Source: Rhopalosiphum padi
Taxonomy: Eukaryota > Arthropoda > Insecta > Hemiptera > Aphididae
Direction of reading: 5' to 3'
Assembly (NCBI RefSeq): GCF_020882245.1
Contig: NC_083598.1
Location: forward strand, 42,135,858 to 42,199,857
Length of the DNA stretch: 64,000 bases
The position numbers were made by a program, and so were the translations under genes. The notes under the pieces were generated by a model. The model saw only the letters and a program-made list of their open reading frames with translations, did not search any database and had not been told where the DNA came from. Positions 24,958 through 37,200 of this stretch are shown here, piece after piece (position 1 is the stretch's first letter; each line of letters opens with the position of its first letter).

Positions 24958-27900
24958 ATAACAACATTGCGAAGGCCAAAGGGCGGAAGTGCTTTCGTTC
25001 CGGCGCGGCGGTGGCGGTTTTAATTCGTTTCTCAGTTTGTTTTGTAGTGTTTTAACGCGTTCGCGCGCCACGACTGTACACCGTTCACCTATATAATAAT
25101 ATTTTATATGCATAATATTATATATATAAAATTGTAATATCGCGCAAAACGAGCGCTACACGACCGGATATATCGTTCAATCTTTGCCGTCCATAAATTA
25201 TTACGCAGCCGGTGCCCGCCGGTTTTCTCAACTTTGTTTCAGCAGTATGCCACCCGAAGCGTTAATTAAAACTTTAAAGCTGCCGTTTCTGCGTGTACAC
25301 AACAGCTCTATATGCACTACGTACTACCTGCTGCTCAAGCAGCTGTCGACCTGACAGCGTTTTTATATATAAAACAATTTTTACAATACCCTTCCTCTTA
25401 TAGTATATACGATAGTACAATAGTATATATTAAAATTAATAATATATGGTAATTTGTATAATATACTGAGTGATACTTTTTGCCGAACATCATTATGTTT
25501 TTAATAGATAATTTCAAATAGTCAATAAATTAATTTTTATATTTTTATTATTTATTATCGTTATAATTATTGTTAAAAGGATTTTTTTTATTTTTTTAAC
25601 GATACAACTTATTCATTTTTAATTTAATGGTACATACTACATAGCAGGATATTTTTTAGAATACTATAGAAAAATTAAATGAAAATATAAGTACAAATAC
25701 TCGTATATTATCTGTGTATATAATTAATACTCTTATAAGTAATACTATGAATTTAATGCGTTAAAAAAACCTTAGGAAATGCACTTGAAATCTCAAAAAC
25801 GATTCTCGTCTATATATTTACAATTATTTTTTTTTTTTAATTTACTTAGGTTTTAAACACTGGTATTAACACACATATCAATCCGAAAAAAAATAGTGTT
25901 ACTATTAACAAGCAAACGTTTGTTTAAATTTTTTTTATTCCGGCGTCTGAAACCCGCATCCAGCATCCAAAACCCGGATAAATGATTCGGATGCAAAATC
26001 TTGGTTTTATCGTCGATTTCGGCGTACATAGACGTGTAGTAAACTATAGTAACTAATAGCAATAATAAACGGATAAACGGATTCTAAGCTTATTGTGGGC
26101 GTATCAAATATAATGTTGTGTAATAATATATAATATACGCCCCTTGTGCCGGGAATTATAACGAAATAGACAATTTATATACGGTAAACTGCCAACCGGC
26201 CACTTGCCGTTCGTCTTCTCAGCCCATCCCCGAGGAACGCAATCTCATCATCACATTAAACGTTGTTTACGGTCTTCGGGCCTTTAATATCCGTTTATAT
26301 GTTATTACAGCAGATTCATCATCATCATATCATATAATCATCATCATTATCGTGTATTCGTTCCTAAACTGCTTTGAACAATCATAGGTATTTGTTTTCC
26401 CAGTTGTTGTAGACCTGTAGGATTTTTCCTGTGTGATTAAAGAAGACTTACAAATTATTATAAAATTGACGATTAACTAGGATTCTTTATGACTCGCGAG
26501 TTGCCTGTTTGTACGATGGCTAAAAATGCATAAATGTATAAAGAAAAAAATGATTTTTTATATTAAAATTTATCGCGTATAATAAAATATAGATGATACT
26601 ATTCTGTGTTCCGTAAATGTTTCCATTGATAACATAAATTGATGAGGTGTTTAAAGTTAGAAACACCACCTTACTAATATATTATTCAAGTTGAGAATTT
26701 CTTTTAGCTAAACATTTTGGTTATTTGGTATGTGTAGGTTTTAATGTTAACACAGTATCTAAAACAATCCTGTGACGCTTGGATCTCTATACTCCCACTT
26801 TAAACGTAACCTCTTCAGTGATGTTGTTATAAACACCGCCGTTTAAAGACAGCGCGATGCTCTGCTATATTTTACACTGTGTCTTTGGTTGTATCCAAAA
26901 GATGACCATTATCAGACCATTCTTTGCAACACAGGCGATTGTAAAATAATGGTTGATAGTATAACTTATTAATTTAAAAAGCAATAAATCAATAATTTAC
27001 TATTTGTTAACACGTAAAATTGTAATTTATAATACACACATATTACATACATACACATAACTGGACTGAATGCCGACAAGACCGGAGCCAATCTGTTGCG
27101 TACGAGTATAAGCAAAAAAAAAAATATTGAAGCCCACATACAAGTGTCTATATATCTAGTAACATAAAGAGTACAATAAATTATGTATATTCTACACGTA
27201 GTGGTGAGCACATAATAATAATATGCTTTAGGTATATATAATATATATATATATATATTATTATAAAACGTTAGACTTTTGCAGCAACCTTTGTACGAAC
27301 TAAAATTGTAATACGCGGTCCACTGCAGAACACTGAGAGCATTTATATACATTTATACGTTTGTCGGTGTTTCGTCGAGGGCTGCATCCACCCCTTACGC
27401 TACCAGTTTTTTTCCACGCGAATATCGTCAATTAAAAATAAAAAAAACCGTATAATATAATTCTAGCACGCTATTTCGTATTTAACATGAGAAGTCTTGA
27501 TGAAGTGCTCATGAATTATACACGTGATGGAGGAGGGATGAAGGTTGTAGGTACCTATTGCGAGTTTCAAAAGTAATACCGACATAAAAGGTACAGCGTG
27601 TTGCGACCCGCGATTAAACAAACGTGATACAATTACGAGTATAGTGAGTAATGAAAAAACAAAAAAAAAACTCCTAAACCAACTCGATTTTTTGCTTGTT
27701 ACTTCGCTGTAGCCCGATGAGTATACGTTTAGCGTGGCAGCTATAATATAATCCGCACATATAGTTACGTCGTCGTCGTCGTCGTCGTCGTCCCGCACAA
27801 AACCGCCATTAAAGTTTAACAGATCCTTGAATATTCAACAGTCGTCCATTAAACATCAGATAGGTTGTATAGTCGTTATAGCTAGGTAGCTATTTGTGGC

Positions 27901-28147
27901 ATATTTGTGGGTCCACGATAGGCTCCATTATATTTTAACGAGCCGTTAAATTTATCGGGTGCAACTGTGCACTGCAGCGTAACTCAGCGTTAATCTATAG
28001 GTATAGGAAGAATTATTTAATACATAATATTATGTAGATCATTAAAATATTTTATTAGCGCATTTAAAAACTTCTTCTTAACGTCCTCTTTAGTCTTTGG
28101 AGAATAAACTGACTTTATTTTATCGTTGTACGAGTATAATATAGGTA
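24958..28147. other. Mixed non-coding DNA with several GC-richer islands
   Basis: GC-richer patches lie at about 24960-25370, 26130-26340 and 27350-27960. A (TA)n run lies near 27236-27261 and a (GTC)n run at about 27768-27793. A block at 26755-26935 has open stretches with protein-like composition in more than one frame but contains stops and no clear splice sites. No gene could be supported. Confidence 0.4.
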
Positions 28148-28482
28148 CAGCAAAACCTCGATTATCCGAATCTCCGTTATACGAACCCTCTATTATCCCA
28201 GCTGCAATTATTAGCGTATCCGAACGCGGGGAGTCAAAAAGGGTTAAGATATTTCGGATTACGGGTTTTGGGTTTAAAACCAGTTAACATTTTTAGCGGG
28301 TTTCGGGTTCATCACCGGGTAAATTTAAAAAAAAATGTAATTCTAATAAAATATTAATAATAATAATAAATATGTATGTACATAATATAAAATTTTAACT
28401 GTTTTAAATTTCCAATATCCGAACTTTTGCGTATCCGAACTAGGTGTGGTCCCAATCAGTTCGAATTATCGAGGTTCTACTG
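28148..28482. mobile_element. Non-autonomous pogo/Tigger-like Tc1-mariner element, 335 bp
   Basis: The left end cagcaaaacctcgattatcc and the right end, reverse-complemented cagtagaacctcgataattc, are imperfect inverted repeats of the CAGTAGAACCTCGAT type typical of pogo/Tigger elements. The left end is preceded by TA, the expected target; the right flank is CA, so one copy of the TA has mutated. Internal gaa/cgaac repeats near both ends extend the symmetry. No coding capacity. Confidence 0.65.
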
Positions 28483-28563
28483 CATATAATATATGTTTGG
28501 CGCTTACAATTTTTATCACCACAAATGTAGTTTTTGTAATTTACATGATATCACGCGTATAAA

Positions 28564-28611
28564 TGCCGGAAGCACAGAATAGATTAGATTTAATCTATTC
28601 TGTGCCGGAAG
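28564..28611. repeat. Perfect hairpin flanked by 9-base direct repeats
   Basis: cacagaatagatta, a four-base loop, then taatctattctgtg form a perfect 14-base stem (28573-28604). The direct repeat tgccggaag stands on both sides (28564-28572 and 28603-28611), as if a small palindromic insert had duplicated its target. Confidence 0.7.
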
Positions 28612-29620
28612 TCTGGTAGGCTTTCTAGTTCGCGAATACGCATTTAAGGCCGTCACTTTTTTGTTACGCGTAGTCCGGCTACGAAACCAATTTTTAAGTG
28701 CGAAAACAATAACATACGTGGCAGCCCGGAAGGGTGTATGATAATATTATAATATAATTATTAATGAGCGGCGGGCTGCACTGGCTGCAGTGATTTAACA
28801 CGTAGTAACACTATTGTATCGTCGGGCAGCCGTTTAAAGACTGCGCACTGCATAGGGTGAGTACCAATATACTTAATATTATATATTATAACATAATATC
28901 GACGAGTCGATTTCACACGCGTCACAGTAATATCCCGTCTTGTGTATCGTAGGTGTGTGTATGTGTGTGTGTGTGTTATTACTTATTATTATTATTATTA
29001 TTTTACAATCACCCCGTGGCAGTAGTGGCGGACGCGTCTCGTCGTGTACACGCGTATATACGCGCGCAGCATCTGGCGCAGAATTCGGAACTACCGCCGC
29101 TGCCGAGGAACGTCCCGAGGGAGGACGACGGCCCGAACAGCGCGCACACTACGCACATCACCACACTGCAGGCACACCTATATTTCTATGTATATTATAA
29201 GTGTGTGTGCGTGTTATTATATTCTGTTGTTCGGTGGCGGGTTTTGTTTACACTGTGGGAAAGTGGTTAGTCAAGTGCTCCCAGCAATAAAAACACGCGC
29301 CACCACTGTCGCCACTGCCACCGCGACCTTTGTGCGTTTCTCATATAATCTATATATTCACGCGTATACACTGCAGTGGCTGCTACCGCAGCTTTTGTTG
29401 TCATTGTCGTCGTCGTTGTTATTGTTATTGTTGTTGTTGTTGTTGTCGCTCACGGAGACAACGGCGGAGAGACACTTGATGTTGAAAAATTTTGATACAG
29501 CCACAGACGGGCGAGTACTATACCTACACCTACGCGCCCGCCATCACCCGTCCGTCCGTTTGATCAAGTGCGAGTATAGGAATTTTTTTACGCCTTTATA
29601 GCGACCGTTATGGAGTGTGT
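28612..29620. other. GC-rich island with microsatellites
   Basis: GC and CpG rise here, most clearly at 28920-29600. Simple repeats are (GT)n at about 28950-28976, (ATT)n at about 28983-29002 and (TTG)/(GTC) runs at about 29396-29450. Open plus-strand frames of up to 185 codons overlap one another and end in Leu-rich microsatellite translation, so I do not call a gene. A promoter or untranslated exon of an unseen gene is possible. Confidence 0.35.
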
Positions 29621-32600
29621 TAACCTAAAGAGTCATTGTGCAGGCAAAACGATATGGTAAAATACTGCAGCGGTGATCGGCTGCCATAATTAAAATTATG
29701 GTAAATACCGAAAACGTTTTATTATATCACATATTTATTGTATCGAAATCGGGATCCTAACGACCTTGGAGGGTGCACAATTTTCCACTTCTGTTGTCGG
29801 CATTCATCTAGATAACCCCTAACTGCATTGTTTAAATCTTTTTTCCTTATAATTAACTCAATAATTATTAATCATACAATTATATATATTTAACGTAATT
29901 TGTATGTAATTAACTCACGATTATACGAGGACATGTTAAATATATTATATCATATTATTGTCATAATAAAAATATACTTTATGTTGTTTAGTTTATGTTG
30001 ACATTAAAAAATACAATGGTCAAGGTGTATATTATGTACATAATATTATGGCCCGTTTGAAACATTTTTATGTTTATAAGATCGACAAAATAGTATATTA
30101 CCTCATATAATTAAATAAATATTATTATTTTTTATAATGTGTTAAATGTGTGTGTGTATGTTTTTTTTTTTTTAATAAGCACAAGTACCTATGTAATTGT
30201 ATTATATATTTTTTTAATATATCTACTTATATAATACTCGTATTGTACAAACTATGTAACAAAATATAAAAGATCAATGCATACGCTCATACGCATTACA
30301 ACATATTTTTACTGTTAATGTATTATTCATGTTGATCATAGTTTTCAATTGTATTTAAATGAATTTATATTGCCTCGTCTAAATCAGTCTTAAAATTCAT
30401 CTAAAGTCTTATCGATTGTAGCAATATATTTTATACATGATGAGTAAGAATGTAAGAATAATAGATTATTGAAATCACGGAGAAAAAATGTACGGAAAAA
30501 AGTATTTATTTAGTATGTTTATCTACTTTTATAGTTTTAAAAATGGTTTATCATAAAATTCTTTAAAGTTTAGAACATGCGCCTAACTTTGAACTTTAAA
30601 ATATTAACAAAGACATTAACTATGCACTATAGTTTACAGTCAAAATTATTAACTTTTGCTTGAAATAAGTAGGAATATAATCAAACTAATCATTACGTTT
30701 ACGTGATATAAATGATAACGTTGTGAATGGCGTTGCGAACTGCTGTTTATGTAACTATGAAATTATATTATAGGTTTTTTTTAATTAAATTATTAACTTG
30801 TAGATTTATATCTTCTGCAATTGTTACTTAAAAGTCAAAATGAGGACAAAAGTGCAATAGACTTACATTTTTTTTTTCAAAAAAAAATAATAAAGGTTTT
30901 AATGGATGACGCTCATAGATTCATATTTCCCCGGCCGAAAAATATCTGCACCGGTCATCACCGACCCCCGACCACGAACTTTTACTATGCCTATGCGCAT
31001 AATCACCCATATAATAAATATTCGTGTAAAACTTATAAAAAAAAAGTTCACACATTGGCCAACGTCGAATACTTCGTGTGCAAAGGTTTAATGGTCGTGT
31101 GGATGGTGCGACAATGCAGTGATAAAGACAGCGGCTCGGCGCGCGGCGGCGCTATCCCCAGAGGACGCCCGGAAATTTCCCGACAACGGTTCGCACGATC
31201 GTCAGTCGGGGCCAATATTATTATTGCCTCTGCACTTTTGTAGCCGTCTGTCGCGCATATTAAAATATTATAATAACAAAATGTTAATCGCGTGAAAAAA
31301 AAATCATCATTTTCTGAGATAATACTCAGCTCGTTTAGATCATCATAATACGTGTTAGATATTATTATATTATAATGTCTGTAAATTGTTATATTCTAAA
31401 TGTAATGTGATACGCGCGTTCGACTTTACACGGCAGTGTCGTGTAAGCGTTTGCTTATTGTTTTATCTATTGCTATTGCGGTAATAATGAACTCCCCGCG
31501 GATGTTTCGAATTTCCCATGCTTGCCGAGGCCCCGTGTCTTTTTTGCTGTTGTGTTATAAGAAATGCTATGGTATTATAATATGCAACTGCTGCAACTTC
31601 GGCGGAATAAAATTATGAAAAATAAACGTAGTTTGGAGGATCTGAGTTACAACTCACAATATTACAAATATTTTAATATCTTACCAATAACTACATACGT
31701 TTATAAAAAAATATATGCAATTATGTGCGGGTGATGTAAAATATGGAAAACTGATATAAATATAAAAGTTTATGTGAATCAGAAAAAAATAGCAAAAGCA
31801 TATTATTTTAAAATTAATTATACAAACTTTTCTTTTAATAAAAAATGTGTGGTTCATCGTATAATCATATAATTCTATATAAAATGGTTAGATGTAAGAA
31901 AAAATTACCCCCCCCCTCACCCAAAAAAAAAAAAAGAAATATTGTAAAAAGCTGGTCAACACTGAATATACTCATAGAATAAGTTAAGATATATTATACG
32001 TTAATTAATGCCATTATCCGTTTATATAAACACTCTATAGTATAGCATTTATATGCAATTAATTATCATAAGTTGTAAAACGTAATCTAAATTCTGTAGA
32101 TCAATTTATTGTACTTATAAAATATTAAACATGTTTTTAAAATTCGTGTTATTAAAAGATGTATAAGCATTACGTAGTCTAACTACTCTAACTCCCTATC
32201 TTCAATACAATCAATAAAGTTAAGAAGGTAATCAAAAATAAATATGTCATTACTTATAGTAAATATTTGCGAACTGTATTTATTTGATTTAATTTAATAA
32301 AAAAAAAAATATTTTTTTTAGAAAAAACTTAAAAATACAATATTGTTAATTTAAATTTAGCCATTTAATTATAATATATTATATATTATTTCATTATTAT
32401 TATTATCATTATTATTACCATAACGGCAATAATTCAATATTATAAATTGTACACGAATTTTATTTAGTGCAACTACAGCTAGGTAACCTACTCGCTAATT
32501 TATTTCAGGGACCACTAATTAATATTTTTAGAGTAGCTAATCTAGTAATTCTAGAAGTTTTCGGAGGCCAAACTTACGTCAATGATCAAGTTATTTTTAT

Positions 32601-32990
32601 ATATATAACAGTTTGAAATATTCGTGGTTGAATAACCGAACAAAGTTCAATACACTGCTATACACGCCATCACCGCAATCAACCATATTATATTATTTAC
32701 ATAAAGTTTTCTATAATATACAATTTATAAGATAAGTTGATGGTTAAGTGTTCATTTTTAATAAAATGTATTGCATATTTTCAATAAATGCAATGAATTT
32801 TATTAAAAACGAAAACTTAGCCATAAATTTATCTTATAGGTTGTATACTATAGAATACTATACAAAATTAATATAATATGGTAAAAAAAGTCAATATTTT
32901 AAAAACGAAGTGATATAAATATCTAATAAACATTTTACACTATTTAAAAATGTATTTGGACAAATTGTGCAGTCAAATGAATAAAAAAAA
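29621..32990. other. Non-coding DNA with a small GC-richer patch
   Basis: A plus-strand open frame of 140 codons (30821-31243) crosses a GC-richer patch at about 30900-31240 but has no domain or splice support. The rest is AT-rich, with a C-run plus A-run at about 31908-31935. Confidence 0.4.
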
Positions 32991-33045
32991 TTCGTATTTT
33001 ACATGACGTGTACTCTGTACGGCTGTACCTCATGTAAAATACGAA
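32991..33045. repeat. Perfect 16-base inverted repeat
   Basis: ttcgtattttacatga (32991-33006) and tcatgtaaaatacgaa (33030-33045) are exact reverse complements separated by 23 bases that contain repeated GTAC. It could be a small foldback element or an RNA hairpin. No target duplication was found. Confidence 0.75.
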
Positions 33046-34138
33046 GTTTTAAAAAACAATAATGTGTGTCTATATGCGTATAAATAAACAATGCAATTAA
33101 CTCAACGTCATACATACAACGATATACCCAGCCCCTCCGTTTATCCCCTCAATATTATAAAACTTACTTGCGTACATATTTCAGCCATTCGGGCTTGTCA
33201 ATTGACAGTTACAGTAGTTGCAGAAACAGTTTTTTTTTTTTTTTTTAATTACAATAATGTTGTGTTTGAAATATTAGAAGAAAAAAAACATTGAAAAAAA
33301 CGGCCGTATAGTTACTTATAATTGGCGTATTTACAAGGATTCAACATGTGGGGGTATAAAATATATATAACATGTATACGTATTAACGTATATAATATAT
33401 ACTATATATATATATATATTATATTCTCGCATCTGGATATATTATATCTAAGGTTTATATTATTATACCTTTATTTCACCAAACATGCCCGCCTCAATCA
33501 GAAATCAAAAAATAATATTTACCTTTCCGACAATTATTAATTTCTACACGTAGTTTCATTGCTTATTTATAAAATCAAAAATTATATATGTTATAACTTG
33601 CAACTATACCGCATATTATTATAATTTGAAGAGCCTTACTGAAATTGTACACGCGGGCCAGATAAAGTCACATTACTGTATAGTAATTTTAAAGTATATT
33701 GTTCGTTTTCTGTAAACACCGATGAGTATAAATCGTATTTATAAATTTTAAGTGTGAAAATTCAAACTTGAATGTATACCAAATACTACTTGCAAATGAA
33801 AATGTTTTATATGAACTGTTTCTTATCTAGATAAACATTTTAAGTGTTTTCTATTATCTTATCTTGATAAAATTTCAATGAATTATCTATGATCTTATAT
33901 GTAGATATTTATTGGACTATCATTGTACTCGTACAACACTGGTTGTGGCACTACTTTAATTCTGCCTTTTTGTGTATTATAAATAGAAAAAAATTGTTTC
34001 GTAACAGCTAAAAACTCGCACAAATCATAATAAATAATATTTATTTCGTTAAAATATCATAATAATTGTGTCATATTATAATAAAACGGGGCTAAAACCA
34101 CGTTATATAAATATAATGCTATAATAGAATAATGACAA
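33046..34138. other. Intergenic AT-rich DNA downstream of the WH2-domain gene
   Basis: No coding segment recognised. A 16-base T tract lies at 33231-33246 and an AT-repeat run near 33400-33420. Confidence 0.45.
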
Positions 34139-34144
34139 TTTATT
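34139..34144 (-). terminator. Candidate polyadenylation signal AATAAA of the WH2-domain gene
   Basis: AATAAA on the minus strand about 110 bases past the stop codon at 34257-34255. An earlier AATAAA lies within ten bases of the stop, which is unusually close. Confidence 0.4.
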
Positions 34145-34254
34145 ATAACGTATAGGTATATTATACTTTACAGCACGAAATCGATGTCAATAATAATTAT
34201 TATTATATACGCGCGTGCCGGCCACAGCGGTAAACTGCAGTATTATTTTTATTT

Positions 34255-37200
34255 TCATCCGAGTTCGGCCAACACCGAATTCAAGTCTTCTTGCAACACC
34301 AGCGACATCTCTTTTTGTTTGTTAACGTCATCCTGGAGTCGTTCCACGTTGGCCTTGAGCAAGTAGTTTCCTTTTTTCAGCGACGTCAACCGCCCCTCGT
34401 AGTACTTGGACCGGCGGCATAGGTTGTCCTTCTTTTGTTCGGGCGTGGCCGACGCGGGTGCTTCACCCTCGCTCTGCGGTTCGTCGTCGCTCTCTTCGCT
34501 CTCAGACGATTCGCTTTCCTGAAAACATATCACGTGCCGTAAACATAATAGTTTTTTTTTCATAATTATTATCGTACAACACACGGCAATAAATTTCATG
34601 ATATTATTGATATCTGATTAAAATAAAAAATATATTAGTTCAAAATACCGATGTTAAATAACATCCCCCAATCGTACATTGCATAATGATTATACTATAA
34701 AGTAATAGTAATAAATAATAATAATAACCTGAAATTAAACTCTCACGCCTTGTGAAATAATTACCTAATTTTTTTTTTTATCTGGTCGATGAAGACTTTT
34801 TACAGGTCACATTGGGTTCTATAGTTAAACTCATTTTTAGAAGTAATACTTTATATAGTTTAAATAATCAACAATTTTTAAGTATTTTTAAATATTATTT
34901 CCTTAATATTATTACTAAATTGAGATCTAGTTATTAATCCAATAGATCAGACTACAGTTTTCCTTTTTTAAATTAAAATTTGTGAAATTTCTAAACCATA
35001 ATCTGAAATGAATTATCATCCATAACACATCATGGAGTCCAGTATTTCATATTTGGTGTACTACTTTATCAAAATATAGATTATATTAAATCTATGTATT
35101 ATATTATAATATAATAATAATATTTAGATTATACGATCAACAACTAACAAGTGAAATTAGTGATTAATAATTTAGCAAAGCTGTGATTTGAATGCACTAA
35201 TAGTAAAATATTTTTTAATTAAACATGAACATGCGCGCACTTATACCAAAAGAAAATATAATAAAACAATAATGAAAAAATATTTTTAATAAACCATTTT
35301 CAATAACTATAAAAGTATATGATAATTCATATTTACATGTTTTTATTGTTAAAAGTATTATTTTGTGTTTAAACATAACAATCTTAAGTCTTGCGTTATA
35401 TTTTATATTGAAATTTGTATTTGTCAGCGTTATTGTCAACAACAAATATAAAAATGATTTAGTCAGATTATTGTTGAAATTAACCATAAAACTCATTCGT
35501 CTTGGAGACTAATGACAATAGCTAAAAAATAACTGTGTACAGCAATTTTAAATTACACAATTATGTATAATGTTCTCAACAATTCTCAAATTTAAAAAAA
35601 AATATAAAAATTAATTTTTATACATACACTGTATAATTTTAATGTACAACTTTTACCAAACTTTATGTTTTTTTAAAAAACAAAGAAAAGCACGTAACGC
35701 GAATAATGCAACCTTGCCTTGCAAATAACTTAAAATTATATAAAAAAAATTAATTTTTTTGAACCAATTGAAATAATTAAGTAATTAACTATTGTTATTA
35801 TACTATTTTTCAATGTTAGTTATCGCAGGATTTCTCATAGGTTCCTATATTGACTTTATAATATTATTGTGTAATTTATGATAATTTTAAGTTTATTATT
35901 GGATAAATTAGTTTAAGAAAAACATAAACATTATACATATGTAGTAACATACAACGAATGACAGGATATCTGTAATTTTCCCAGTTTGCCACGGCTGGTA
36001 ATGAGCAGCAAACTGTTATTTATTATAATTAATAGGGCCCAAAAGTTCATGCATTTGCATGTTTTTACTAAGTGAATGAAAAAGTTGCTGGATGAGATAA
36101 AAATTTGAATCACAATCTAATGAGTTCAAAAATGAAATTTTGCATATTTTCACATACTTTAAGGTTTTTAAAAATATATGTACATTTTAAAATAAAATTA
36201 ATTGCATTTACTTGTGTTAATTATTTTTTTATTGATATATTTCATGAAAATGTTGGACTTTGGGTATATTTAAAAATCTATTTGTAAAAAAATATGTCCT
36301 TATGAACACTTAAAAATTATTATATACCTATAACTATAACTATATTATCCTACGTTGATTGTAACACGTAATAATCAATTAACAATGACAACCCATCTAT
36401 ATCCATGATACGGTCTACCCGAGTTATAATTATTTCTACATAGTAAAGCACTTTTAGTGCACTCACTTCTTCCTCTTCTTCTTCCTCTTCTTCTTCATCT
36501 TCTTCCTCTTCGTCAGTGTCCCTCATAAGTTTGGCCATCTTGTCCACTTCTTTCTGTAATATTTTGTACTTTTTCTTCTCGGACTTGAGCTCTTTTTGCT
36601 TCTTAGCCAACTCCTGTTTATACATCCGGCGGTCCTTGAGCGCAGAATTCTGCTTGTCACGGACGGCTTTCAGTTTCACCTCCAACAGTTTCAGCTCTCT
36701 GGCCGTCCTCCTGGCCTCGTCGATCTCTTGTGACGCGTCGCTAGAACCATCATCTGAACTGTCGTCATCATCTTCGTCCTCGTCTTCTTCCTCTTCCTCG
36801 GACAGGTGTTCGACAGACGGCATCACAGATAATTTTTTCATGGACATTTGTCGGGGAACCGGCTGTTGAGCGACCACTCTGCTAGACAGCGCGGCTTTCA
36901 GCTCCAACTCTAGTTTTTGATTTCTAAGCCAAGCGCTTTCGAGTTTCCGTCTAGTGCTGTCCAGTTCTTCGGCCGTCACATGATACTTCTGTTCCATGTC
37001 TTTGACAATATGATCAGCTTCTGTTGCCTCTGCTTTTAATTTATTAATGAGCTACACAAAAATAAGACATAAACATTTTAATGTATGGCAGATATTCTAT
37101 GAGCCGTTATTACGCTAATCGCAGAAATATATGGAATGATCAATTTAACATAAGACGCTCATCGTTTCGCAAAATACTTATGTTCTTTTAAATAATTTTG

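Noticed and set aside
28940..29601. Plus-strand open frames of up to 185 codons
   Set aside because: They overlap in three frames, translate microsatellites into Leu, Val and Cys runs, and match no family.
30821..31243. 140-codon plus-strand open frame
   Set aside because: No domain or conserved motif recognised, and the frame crosses homopolymer tracts.
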